From assembly GCF_000473895.1 (NCBI RefSeq), contig NZ_ASSJ01000003.1:1-46615 (forward strand): a stretch of 46,615 nt of DNA. Direction: 5' to 3'. This document shows positions 8,993 to 16,820 of this stretch, piece by piece. How positions within the stretch are numbered: position 1 is the stretch's first letter; every line of letters begins with the position of its first letter. A program made the position numbers and the translations under genes. The DNA comes from Rubidibacter lacunae KORDI 51-2. Lineage in GTDB: Bacteria > Cyanobacteriota > Cyanobacteriia > Cyanobacteriales > Rubidibacteraceae. A model generated the notes under the pieces. The model saw only the letters and a program-made list of their open reading frames with translations, searched no databases and was not told the DNA's origin.

Positions 8993-9538
8993 TTAAGAAT
9001 CGGTTCCTGTCAGCGGGAGGGACTTCCTTAGCTGAATAATTTCATCGCGGTGGGCGGTAATCTCAATCGCGAGGCGATCGGGTGCAGCTGATGCATCCAG
9101 GTCGAGAACGACTTCTTCAACGCGACCTGCGCGTTGCCAATAGAAGGTACCGGCAAGAGGCGCGAGAAGGGTCATACCGACGAAAAGATCGCGAACTTCA
9201 GGCCGAGTGAAAGACAACACAAGTGCTAAGCAAATGCAGCCGCATGCAGCCAGAAGAGTAAGGAAGATTGCAAGAAACCAACTGGGACGAACGTAACCCT
9301 CGAGGACGATACGCTCCCGCCCCGGCGCGATCGATTTCACGCGATACGAGCGATTGATGAAATACGTCTGTATCTGCAAGAGCAATTCAGTTTCTGGCAA
9401 CTCGCTAGTAAGCCTCACTCGAGTAGTCCGGTCTTTCACTGATGCGCGAATAAAGAAGAACAGACCAACTGCCAGCAACAAGGTGAGGAAAGGAGTTGAG
9501 GTGGCAAGAAGCGCATTTCCAAATTCCAGAGCGCGCAT
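8993..9538 (-). CDS. CCB-like protein (cofactor assembly of complex C, cytochrome b6f maturation)
   Basis: The 181-residue membrane protein has an N-terminal hydrophobic helix (FLTLLLAVGLFFFIRAS), then VKDRTTRVRL. Two further membrane segments lie around residues 88-135, followed by the pattern FYWQRAGRVEEVVLDLD. This layout matches cyanobacterial and plastid CCB proteins, which help attach haem c(i) to cytochrome b6 of the b6f complex. I cannot tell whether it is the CCB1 or the CCB2/CCB4 branch. It is convergent with the preceding gene. No clear Shine-Dalgarno precedes the ATG. It is the last HIP1-rich core gene before the accessory island. Confidence 0.65.
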   Translation of the reverse strand: MRALEFGNALLATSTPFLTLLLAVGLFFFIRASVKDRTTRVRLTSELPETELLLQIQTYFINRSYRVKSIAPGRERIVLEGYVRPSWFLAIFLTLLAACGCICLALVLSFTRPEVRDLFVGMTLLAPLAGTFYWQRAGRVEEVVLDLDASAAPDRLAIEITAHRDEIIQLRKSLPLTGTDS

Positions 9539-9697
9539 ACAAGTTAATACAGTTAAAGGTCACTACACTCATTTTGCCACTCTCCTTACATTCTTGAAGT
9601 CGAATGGTCTCCGTAGTATTGGATGTGACTGAGAGAAGTGAGGGTTAGGTTACGATATCCTATCAGGTCTAGAGGTTTAGGTTCATTTATTTAAGTG

Positions 9698-9841
9698 GTG
9701 CACGACGATAAAGTCGCCAAAGAGGAAAACTGCGACATGCCCAGAAGGAAGAAGGATCTCACGAAATCCGACCGCCTGCGCGGCGAGTTTCTGGAAAGGC
9801 TGACTACCATATCTCTGATAGCCGTCGTCAGTCGTGCATGA
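9698..9841 (+). CDS. short ORF of unknown function before an IS5 remnant
   Basis: A GTG at 9698 (or ATG at 9737) opens a short basic reading frame containing MPRRKKDLTKSDRLRGEFLE, ending at TGA 9839-9841. A second ORF starts with GTG at 9834, overlaps it by eight bases and runs into the IS5-like transposase at about 9999. The tight overlap suggests a two-gene unit cut by the insertion. I recognise neither product, and both could be chance frames. Confidence 0.25.
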   Translation: MHDDKVAKEENCDMPRRKKDLTKSDRLRGEFLERLTTISLIAVVSRA

Positions 9842-9998
9842 TAGCGAAGAGGAAGAACCCTATGCAACGCTCAAGCGAATCTTGGGGTTGATCTATCTCT
9901 CGACAGCCTCCATAAACAGGGTCTATAGCGACCTACTAATGAGCGCCCCGAAAATAGACAACATCTCCGAAGAAAGAGCGTTGAGAGAGGTTGGTTTG

Positions 9999-11131
9999 AT
10001 GGGACAAAAAAGCCTTTGGGATTGGGAGCAACCCCAAGCCAAGCTGGAAACAGAAGCACATGCTCGTGCAGCTCAACAAGCTCATTTCCTGGGACAGCTT
10101 CCGCACAACCCCGAACCAAAACTACGAGAATGAATGCAGGAGCAACCCCGGATACCATCCGTGGACAAGGTGCTGATGTTCGAGCTATTGATTCTGCAGC
10201 AGTTGTACAACATAAGCGAAGATGAACACGAACATTAAGTGACCGACCGATTCTAGTTCATGAGCTTCACGGGTCTGGGAATTGAGGACGCAGTCCCTGA
10301 TGCCAACACAGTGTGGCTGTTGCGAGCGCGGCTGAAAGTGCGGGAGCTGACTGCGGAATTGTTCGTGCAGTTTGGTGAGTATCTCAGACAAGTCGGATAT
10401 CAGGGGCGAGGGGGTCAGATGGTGGATGCGAAGCTGGTGCCGGTGCCAAAGCAGCACAACCGTTCCTTAGAGAACCAAGCAACCAAGCGGGGAGAGACAC
10501 CGGAGCAGCAGCAGCCCAAGAAGCTGATGCAGAAAGACTGCGAGGCAAGATGGATAAGAAGCACGGCCAGAGTTACTACTGCTACAAGAACCCCGTGGGA
10601 GAAGACCGAGAATACAAGTTGATTCACACCTAGAAGGTGACTAATGCGAGCGTGCACGATTCACAAGTGTTGGGAGGATTAGTAGAGGGAAGGAACGAGG
10701 CAGACGAGCTGAGGGGAGACAGCGCGTATTGCAGTGATAAGCGGGAATGTGTATTGGCAGCGATGGGCATGAAGAGCCAGATTCAAGAGAACGGTAAGCG
10801 AAATAGCCAGCTAACGGAGGAGCAGAACGCGACGGATCGAGAGAAGTCAAAAGTGAGAGCGCGTGTGGAGCATGTTTTTGGAGGGATGGTGAATGAGATG
10901 AGAGGGAAATTGTTGAGAGCGATCGAGCAGACAAGAACAGCAGAGTGGATTGGACTGAAGAACCTGGGATACAACATGAAAAGCTATGAATACTTAGTGA
11001 ATCGATTGTTGGAAGTAAGGACAGGAGAAAAAAAAGAGGTAAGCTGGAGAGGAAGTTCGTGCTGCTCTTATGCAAATCGAAAGACTGGTTTGTTGAGCCA
11101 GAGTTTCGGGGCAAAGTAGCACCTGAGTAAT
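9999..11131 (+). pseudogene. IS5-family transposase, heavily decayed
   Basis: Piecing frames together recovers an IS5-type DDE transposase. The parts are MGQKSLWDWE, then LNKLISWDSFRT, DKVLMFELLILQQLYNISED, LGIEDAVPDANTVWLLR, GQMVDAKLVPVPKQ, QKDCEARW, KKHGQSYYCYKN, VTNASVHDSQVLGGL, LRGDSAYCS and RARVEHVFGGM. In-frame stops lie at 10236-10238 (TAA), 10254-10256 (TAG) and 10631-10633 (TAG). Frameshifts are needed near 10060, 10165, 10550 and 11030. The element is dead. Terminal inverted repeats were not found. It marks the left edge of the accessory island. Confidence 0.85.
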
Positions 11132-11229
11132 ATTGATAGCGGTTGCCAAAAGCTTGGCTACTACTGTAGCCAGCCAAAACACAAAGCGACGTTTCTGGAT
11201 AGATTAGCTTATGTTCCTTGGGAGGACTC

Positions 11230-11850
11230 ATGGAGAATACTATGTATGACAAAAATTTCTGGAATGACCGGTATAAGTCCACGAAATATCTTTACGGCAC
11301 CGAGGCGAATGCTTTCCTGGTGGAAAATGCACATCTACTTCATGGTCCTGTGCTATCCCTATCTGAGGGTGAAGGACGAAATGCTGTTTTTATTGCAGAG
11401 CGAGGTTTAAATGTGTTGGGCGTAGATTACTCATCGGTTGCCCTCGAAAAAGCTCAGGCCCTTGCAAAGTTACGTAGGGTAGTTGTTGAGACCCAGGTGG
11501 TCGATCTCGCAGAGTATCAGCCCAAACGAGGCCACTATGGATCGGTTTTATCTATTTCTGCTCATTTGCCCAGTTCAATCCGTGAAAAGCTTTACCCACT
11601 CATTGAAACAGCTCTAAAACCAAATGGCATCGTTCTTCTTGAGTCCTACTCTGAAAGTCAGTTGGCAAAAAACACCGGCGGCCCTAAAGATATAGACATG
11701 CTCATGAGCGTTGACAAACTGCGAAACGAATTTCCCAGACTCAAACCAATTCTACTGAGAGAAATTGAACGTGAGGTTCGCGAGGGTGAGGGCCATACAG
11801 GTTTTGCGTCTGTCGTTCAATACATTGCTAGAAATGAGGAGGAGCAATAG
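11230..11850 (+). CDS. class I SAM-dependent methyltransferase (cassette-like gene)
   Basis: The 206-residue protein has a Rossmann methyltransferase core. FWNDRYKSTKYLYGTEANAF is the usual lead-in, LSLSEGEGRNAVFIAERG corresponds to motif I (normally ExGEGRNA), and VLGVDYSSVALEKA is the acidic strand-2 loop. Chemistry of the TehB or thiopurine-methyltransferase sort is possible, but the substrate is unknown. ATG 11230 follows GGGAGG by four bases; an in-frame ATG at 11242 is an alternative. HIP1 sites are absent and codon use is more AT-rich than in core genes, pointing to transfer. A hairpin-rich spacer resembling an attC site begins at its stop codon. Confidence 0.85.
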   Translation: MENTMYDKNFWNDRYKSTKYLYGTEANAFLVENAHLLHGPVLSLSEGEGRNAVFIAERGLNVLGVDYSSVALEKAQALAKLRRVVVETQVVDLAEYQPKRGHYGSVLSISAHLPSSIREKLYPLIETALKPNGIVLLESYSESQLAKNTGGPKDIDMLMSVDKLRNEFPRLKPILLREIEREVREGEGHTGFASVVQYIARNEEEQ

Positions 11851-11930
11851 GTTCAAGTCGATCGGCACACCTCCGCTTTGCGCCGGTGCGCCGCCGGTTT
11901 ATCCTGGGCGTTATGTGGCTGAGGTGTGCC
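11844..11930 (+). other. candidate attC-like recombination site (degenerate)
   Basis: The spacer between the methyltransferase and the acetyltransferase resembles aadA-type attC sites in plus orientation. gttcaagtcgatcgg matches the L-box area, ccgctttgcgccgg the central stem, and ggtttatcctgggcgttatg the 3' end. The core is gttatgt against consensus GTTRRRY, with one mismatch; the 5' core (agcaatag) is poor. A perfect 10-bp inverted repeat, ggcacacctc/gaggtgtgcc, lies at 11864-11873 and 11921-11930. This supports a foldable site but not full consensus. Confidence 0.4.
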
Positions 11931-11931
11931 A

Positions 11932-12447
11932 ATGCTGATTCGCAACGCCGATGATTGTGACGCCGCTGCTATCGCGAGCATTCATATAGCTGCTTGGCGC
12001 AAGGCCTACTCGGGCATTGTCCCCAATCACATCCTTGACGCCTTGGATGTTTCACAGCGTACACAGCAATGGGCCGCCAACATTGCCGCTGCCTCTCTCC
12101 GCACGATGGTTGCAGACACGGAAGGCCACATTGTAGGCTTCGCATCTTTCGCTGGTACCCGCGATGAAGACGACGATCCCTTAGCGATTGCCGAGATCCA
12201 GGCAATTTATGTCGATCCCGATAAATGGGGCAAAGGAATAGGGCAAAGACTATGCACCTCAGTCATCGCGGAACTTTGCACTCAATCATATAGCTCTGCA
12301 ACGCTTTGGGTACTGAAAGACAATCAACGTGCTTGTCGCTTCTACAAGCTTGCAGGTTTTCGAATGGATGGCAAAACAAAAACTAGAACGATTGGGGTGC
12401 CTCTTCAGATCGTCAGATATCGCAAAAATCTCGAATATGCCATGTAA
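11932..12447 (+). CDS. GNAT-family N-acetyltransferase (cassette-like gene)
   Basis: The 171-residue protein has the GCN5-related N-acetyltransferase fold. It begins LIRNADDCDAAAIASIHIAA, has a central GHIVGFASFAG strand and contains the acetyl-CoA loop AIYVDPDKWGKGIGQRL. It closes with NQRACRFYKLAGFRMDG, the usual last helix and strand. Such enzymes acetylate small molecules or proteins; the substrate is unknown. An in-frame GTG lies two codons upstream, but the ATG at 11932 fits the conserved start. It sits directly after an attC-like spacer, lacks HIP1 sites, and GNATs are among the commonest integron cassette genes. The stop TAA is itself part of the next hairpin site. Confidence 0.88.
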   Translation: MLIRNADDCDAAAIASIHIAAWRKAYSGIVPNHILDALDVSQRTQQWAANIAAASLRTMVADTEGHIVGFASFAGTRDEDDDPLAIAEIQAIYVDPDKWGKGIGQRLCTSVIAELCTQSYSSATLWVLKDNQRACRFYKLAGFRMDGKTKTRTIGVPLQIVRYRKNLEYAM

Positions 12448-12519
12448 CAAACTCATGCAACGTAGCGGCCGATCTGCTCGGCCTTGCAGGGAGAGTCACT
12501 TGGCCGCGGGGTTGATGCA
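12444..12519 (+). other. candidate attC-like recombination site after GNAT gene
   Basis: From the stop codon, taacaaactcatgcaacgta resembles the 5' half of attC sites. An imperfect palindrome caac-gcggcc (12458-12470) pairs with ggccgc-ggttg (12502-12514), and the site would end with gttgatgc. The last core deviates from GTTRRRY at two positions. It is supported mainly by its location at the stop codon and by foldability. Confidence 0.35.
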
Positions 12520-12598
12520 GAATATTGTCTACCCATCTTGGAGCTGCCTTACGCAAGTGCTTTGTCCGACTTGATTCTTTCTTTGGAGACCTGTTTCG

Positions 12599-13021
12599 AT
12601 GCTAGTCCTACCTTCACTTAGCTTTTACGGGCGAACTGAGGAGGCACTCGAGTTTTACCGTGATGCACTTGGCGCTGAAACGACGTTCCTGATGAGATTT
12701 GCGGATAGCCCACTTGCAAAAGAAACGGAGGCGTCGGATCGACAGCTGATTTTTCACGCTACGTTCCGCATTAATGAGACAAAGTTCATGGCTACGGATG
12801 TGGGTTACGACGATCCAGACACAGATGTTTCGGGGTCGCGTGTTTCCTTTGTTTTGCGTTTGGACTCAGTGCAGCGAGCAACCGAGATGTTCGAAGCTTT
12901 AGCAGATGATGGGCACATTGTTTTGCCACTAGCCTCATCGGGCTTCACATCCCTTTATGGCGTGGTAACCGATCGCTTTGGATTGTCGTGGAAAATCAAC
13001 GTAGATAAGGAAGGCAGGTAA
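12599..13021 (+). CDS. VOC-family (PhnB-like glyoxalase/bleomycin-resistance fold) protein
   Basis: The 140-residue protein starts LVLPSLSFYGRTEEALEFYR and has DALGAETTFLMRFAD. It ends GVVTDRFGLSWKINVDKEGR, the standard layout of PhnB-like members of the vicinal oxygen chelate superfamily. The frame opens with an ATG at 12599 placed just after a T-rich stretch; no strong Shine-Dalgarno is visible. Members of this fold range from metal-dependent lyases to binding proteins. A histidine ligand typical of active glyoxalases is not obvious, so the role is unknown. Like its neighbours it is compact, on the plus strand, HIP1-free and followed by an inverted-repeat spacer. Confidence 0.85.
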   Translation: MLVLPSLSFYGRTEEALEFYRDALGAETTFLMRFADSPLAKETEASDRQLIFHATFRINETKFMATDVGYDDPDTDVSGSRVSFVLRLDSVQRATEMFEALADDGHIVLPLASSGFTSLYGVVTDRFGLSWKINVDKEGR

Positions 13022-13109
13022 CCCACGCATGGACCGGAGTCGCGAAACCGGACGTTTTGCACTAGCGCATCGACTGTCGCGACCCGGTTCTGGAAAACCT
13101 TGGATATGC
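13018..13109 (+). other. candidate attC-like imperfect palindrome after VOC gene
   Basis: Beginning at the stop codon, ggaccggagtcgcga (13031-13045) pairs with tcgcgacccggttc (13077-13090). There is one unpaired A and one mismatch, which is the extrahelical-base pattern expected of attC folded single strands. The 3' end cttggatatgc resembles gttagatatgc but has lost the GTT core. The loop between the arms is about 31 nt. Confidence 0.35.
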
Positions 13110-13312
13110 TTTTTCCATGAGTGACGCGCTCAGAATCACAGCGAGAGAGAGCGCCCACAGAAGTTTGAATTAAGGCGATCCTCTTGGGTGATTGGAGGAA
13201 CTTTACTCTCGCTCTGGCGAAGACACCTCAATTATCCCACGGGTCGACTTGGCCCCGACTCCGAATCTAGTTGCTTGGTTGAATTAGAGGAGCTTCGGTA
13301 TTACTGACATGG

Positions 13313-13765
13313 CCATCAAAATTGGTAGGGCCTTGGAGTTGATGCTTAAGAGCTGGCGCGGCGCGGTTTCACAACTTCTGCTTTCGACATTTCGAAGTCG
13401 GCAGTAATGCGAAGTAAAAAAGCGTTACCCCAACTCACCTGTGGAGTATGTCGTGGCAGACTTGTTCGCTGCTCCTTTTGAGTTGCAAGGCAGGTTCGAT
13501 TTTTGTGCACGAGTTGTACACGCTTCAGGTGCTACCTTCAAACCTTCGCCCCGATGCAATCGAGCGAATTGCTTCCTTTGTCGCTCCTGGAGGAACGCTG
13601 CTTGTCATTGCCCGAGGACGTTAGGAGAATGAATCTGAAGGCAATATGGCCTGGCCTCTAACCAAAAAGCAGTTGTCGCTGTTGCTGACTCAAGATTTTC
13701 GTGAGCTGTCATTTGAGGACAATGCGGACAATAAAGATCCTCCTACACAACTAATAGTAACCCCC
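13313..13765 (+). pseudogene. SAM-dependent methyltransferase, frameshifted and truncated
   Basis: Reading across frames gives KIG-GLGVDA*ELARRGFTTSAF, then FDISKSAV, VEYVVADLFAAPFEL, VHELYTLQVLPSNLRPDAIE, RIASFVAPGGTLLVIARGR, WPLTKKQLSLL and FRELSFEDNADNKDPPTQLI. This is a ubiquinone/thiopurine-type class I methyltransferase. It has a stop inside motif I and at least three frameshifts (near 13325, 13430 and 13503). The last residues are cut by an IS3 element at about 13765. The N terminus before 13313 is not recognisable. It looks like another former small accessory gene of this island. Confidence 0.7.
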
Positions 13766-13769
13766 AGCA

Positions 13770-14337
13770 GCCGGTGGCAGCCAACGGACTCGGGCACGAC
13801 TTCAGTGCCAAAGTGGTTCATTGCAAAGCAAATCGGCGGCTGACATCAGCTACGTGGGGACGCGCAGCGGCTGGATTTACCTGGCGGTTGTGCTGGACCT
13901 ATACTCGCGCCGCGTGGTGGGTTGGGCGATGTCAACGTGCAATGACAGCTAGATGGCAGTAGATGCCCTGAAGATGGCGCTGACTCAGCGCGGTCGGCCC
14001 GAACAGCTAGTGCATCAGTGCGATCGCGGCAGCCAGTATGCGTCGAAGGAATACCAGCGCTGGTTAGGAGCGTACGGCATCGAGTGCTCGATGAGCCGTT
14101 GGGGCAATTGCTGGGACAACGCGATGGTGAAGAGCTTCTTTGCGACGCTGAAAACAGAGTTCCTGTATCAGACCGACGATCTCAACACGGAGGAAGCAAA
14201 GTCCGAAATCTTCGAATCCATCGAGGTCTTCTACAATCGGCAACGGCACTCGACCCTAGGCTACGAAACGCCAGCGGACTTGGCGCAAGCCGCACAAGCG
14301 ACTTAACTGACCTGTCCACTAAACCCGGGCAAGACCA
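13770..14337 (+). pseudogene. IS3-family transposase OrfB fragment, inactive
   Basis: Frames joined give [34 protein letters not shown] (first catalytic Asp), [12 protein letters not shown], a TAG at 13952-13954, then MAVDALKMALTQRGRPEQLV. HQCDRGSQYASKEYQ carries the second Asp. The third motif reads DNAMVKSFFATLKTE, where the usual Glu of ESFF is Lys, so the DDE triad is broken. The frame ends AQAAQAT at 14306. Sequence tgacctgtccactaaacccg beyond it resembles the terminal repeat of IS407/IS51-like elements. Upstream OrfA and the helical N terminus of OrfB are missing. Confidence 0.88.
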
Positions 14338-14366
14338 CCTTCGACTGATAGTCTGCACAGTCTTAC

Positions 14367-14936
14367 TTAACCATCATCAGTGAGTGGATGATAGGGGAAC
14401 GCCGAATGATGAACGTTAATCAAGAGCTTGCCATCCGCGCCACGGACATAGCCGAAGGTAAATTCCACTTTGGCCTCTTTGCCAGTGTTGGTATCAGTGA
14501 AGAAGTAATTCCCCATGGCTACAGCGGAGTCGGTGTCGATGAGAATGCCTGCATTCTCAAACCGGACAGCTGACCATGGCTGGAGGGCAAATCCACGATC
14601 CTCAGGAACCTTACCTGTCACAAAATACGAGATTGCCTCAGGCTCGGAAAGGCGGAATTGCTGCGTGGCGGCCTTAGTTGGCTTGAAAAGCACCACACCT
14701 TCATCATAGGCGTAGAGGGTGTCCACGTGGGTAGCGGCCAGAGCCTTGTAGTCTTCTTCGTTGGTGAAGGCGTTGCCGATGGCAACAATGCCATCGCCCC
14801 AAATCTTTTGAGCTTCGTGCACTTCAGCTTCTGTAATAGGCTTGGGCTGGGGAGGGGTTGTTGACTCTCCAGCATAAGTCACACTTCCCACAAGCAAAAA
14901 CAGCAAACTGGTTATAGCAAGGATAAATTTCTTCAT
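14367..14936 (-). CDS. exported hypothetical protein (SnoaL/CaMKII-association-like)
   Basis: The 189-residue protein has a clear signal peptide (MKKFILAITSLLFLLVGSVTYA, cleavage before GES). The mature part has HEAQKIWGDGIVAIGNAF, THVDTLYAYDEGVVLFKPTK, a middle FENAGILIDTDSAVAMGNYF and a terminal LLINVHHSAFPYHP. This resembles periplasmic NTF2/SnoaL-like proteins with a C-terminal H-H-S-x-x-P-Y signature; ligand and activity are unknown. The frame extends five codons upstream, but GAAGGTG precedes ATG 14936 at good spacing. It lies between an attC site upstream and an IS3 remnant 30 nt downstream, is HIP1-free and runs opposite to the methyltransferase-GNAT-VOC genes. Confidence 0.75.
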   Translation of the reverse strand: MKKFILAITSLLFLLVGSVTYAGESTTPPQPKPITEAEVHEAQKIWGDGIVAIGNAFTNEEDYKALAATHVDTLYAYDEGVVLFKPTKAATQQFRLSEPEAISYFVTGKVPEDRGFALQPWSAVRFENAGILIDTDSAVAMGNYFFTDTNTGKEAKVEFTFGYVRGADGKLLINVHHSAFPYHPLTDDG

Positions 14937-15074
14937 GGTAGGCACCTTCAAACATGAGGTTTTTGTTGGTGGGACAATAGATTCGCATCAATGAACACAG
15001 AAACTATTTTTTCATCTTTATAGGTCTCTCCACGCTCTACAGATTAAATATGGTAAGCGTCAGGCGTATCTGGT

Positions 15075-15160
15075 GTCTAACGTTTTGGAGCTGAGCCGCG
15101 GCAGGTTGAGAAGGCCGAAAGGATTGAGTGCCGACCGTCGGCTCCGACGACCCGTTAGGT
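15075..15160 (-). other. attC site (integron cassette recombination site)
   Basis: Both ends fit consensus exactly: GTCTAAC (15075-15081, RYYYAAC) and GTTAGGT (15154-15160, GTTRRRY). Between them, ctaacg pairs with cgttag, and gagccgc-type L boxes (ctgagccgcggc at 15091-15102; ccgtcggctccgacg further right) give an imperfect stem with unpaired bases. Length is 86 nt, within the usual 57-141 nt range. The L-box order matches the bottom strand of aadA-type attC, so the associated cassette direction is the minus strand, the same as the exported-protein gene that follows it. No integrase gene is visible in this window. Confidence 0.72.
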
Positions 15161-16058
15161 TCGCAGTGGGTCACTTGCTAGAACAATAACCGAATTGCCT
15201 CCCAACAAGCCAACCTCTGAAATAACTCTTCAATTGAGACTAAAGCTGAGGAGAACGGGCAAAAGCCTAACGAACCTATGCTCATCAGCCAGTGAGACCG
15301 CAAACAGGGATAGTTTCGACTCACCTCAGGTTACCTGAACCCTAAGAGGCCATTGAAAAGTCGGGTTGCGCGTATCATACGACAGTGATACTGGCGGGTA
15401 GTGTCGCTATTGGCGGGACAGATTGCACAGACAATTCCACTTTTAGCGGGTCTTTGCGCTTGCCCTCCCTGGTCGGCTTTACGGCGGAATACATAATGGC
15501 AATTTACTAGGTTTTTTGTTCCGCTCGTTCTGAAGTAGCTGATATGCCTAGCCTCTACTCGCTTGAGTCCTGATTCCACATTCATGTTTGCTCGCTTCCT
15601 AATTGGTGCGAAGGTTTATCTTTCACTAGGCTCTTTAACCTGAGCAATTGAACTCTTGCCGGGAACTCTTCTCCTCACCATCCAGGCTCTTTCGTTTTCC
15701 GCCAATGACACTGTTGTTTGACAGGCGCGATCGGTCAACTAGAAAGGCTGCAACTTACTCTATAAAGGATTTTTGGCTTGAAAGGTCGGGTTTCCATAGC
15801 TGCATCGTACAAAAATTGACATCCAGATATGTGCATGCTAGTTTCAAGGCAAATAAAATTGACTTAATGACTGCTTGAGAAGTCTAGTAGTGCGAAATTA
15901 GGAACGGACTTCACAACAAGAGAACAAGAATTCGGGCTTTCCAAAGTCGGCTCAGGGTTGTTTAAAACCCCTGGAACCTTTTAATTCAGCCTTTATGAAT
16001 TTGAAGTGACCCCAAAAGACTCGACCCCTATCTTTAAGGTATAAATACCAGAATACTA
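15161..16058. other. gene-poor stretch of the accessory island
   Basis: No convincing coding region. A second RYYYAAC match (GCCTAAC, 15265-15271) could be one end of another attC, but its partner is not clear; gttacct near 15330 is a poor candidate. The short frames at 15331-15585 (minus) and 15648-15878 (plus) lack ribosome binding sites and family resemblance. Base composition becomes AT-rich after about 15600. Confidence 0.4.
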
Positions 16059-16676
16059 ATGAATCCACTCCTGAAATTTGGCATCATTGCTGCTCACTTC
16101 TCAGTTTATGTTGTGGCAGCTGTCAGTATCTGGATTTTTTCACGCCGCAGTGAATTCTTTACATCGATTCTCAAAGTTAGATCTCTCCCCTTGATTTACT
16201 TTGGTTATGCCGCTTTTGCGATTGGTTCTTCCTACGAGATAGCGGAGCACATAGGAGATAACTGGATTTACATCAGTCAGATCAGCTCTCTTAATCGTCT
16301 CTTCTATACATTTGTCAATGCTGGAGTGTGCTCGATCGCTCTAGGCTTAAGAAAATCTCGATGGCTAGATATCTTATTGATCGGTAGCTTGATAGCAGTG
16401 CCATTGACGTATGGCATCCATAATAGTAAAACTATTATGAATTTCATTCAATTAATTTCTGCAATCATATTTGTGTGGAATTGGTATATCGTGATGCGAG
16501 ATTGGCGAGTGTTTTTATATGTTGTTTTTGCAAACTTTATGACTTTCGCTTTTGGTATCGTTTTAATTATCACGGGGAACCAAGTTCTTCATATCTTTGT
16601 GGGATTATCTGCGGCTGTGGCCTTACTAATACTCGGCTATGTGGCTTGGGTGCAACCACGACAGCACTTATACTAA
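16059..16676 (+). CDS. integral membrane protein of unknown function (about six helices)
   Basis: The 205-residue protein starts MNPLLKFGIIAAHFSVYVVA and contains about six or seven hydrophobic helices separated by short loops. Charged residues cluster at FSRRSEFF, GLRKSRWLD and MRDWR. I do not recognise the family. The gene is clearly more AT-rich than the core genes, uses codons such as TTA, ATA and AGA, and lacks HIP1 sites, suggesting acquisition from another genome. No strong Shine-Dalgarno precedes the ATG. The conserved acidic/His pair EIAEHIGDN in the second loop is the only feature that hints at function. Confidence 0.6.
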   Translation: MNPLLKFGIIAAHFSVYVVAAVSIWIFSRRSEFFTSILKVRSLPLIYFGYAAFAIGSSYEIAEHIGDNWIYISQISSLNRLFYTFVNAGVCSIALGLRKSRWLDILLIGSLIAVPLTYGIHNSKTIMNFIQLISAIIFVWNWYIVMRDWRVFLYVVFANFMTFAFGIVLIITGNQVLHIFVGLSAAVALLILGYVAWVQPRQHLY

Positions 16677-16820
16677 GGGGAATTACTCAGGAACACACTT
16701 TTTAAAGAGCGCTTTGAAATGTTTTAGGCAAGCCTTCTGACAATCACGTCGCATTTACTCCTGCCGGTATACAATCGGAGACATCATGTTTTGCTGTGAT
16801 GTAGTAGGAGAGTGTGATCG

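Noticed and set aside
10641-11282. 213-codon minus-strand Ser-rich ORF
   Set aside because: Antisense of the decayed IS5 transposase and the following spacer; no start signal or family.
15331-15585. 84-codon minus-strand ORF as the gene of the cassette upstream of the attC site
   Set aside because: No ribosome binding site, no family, and separated from the attC by more than 150 nt; kept only as an unlikely option.
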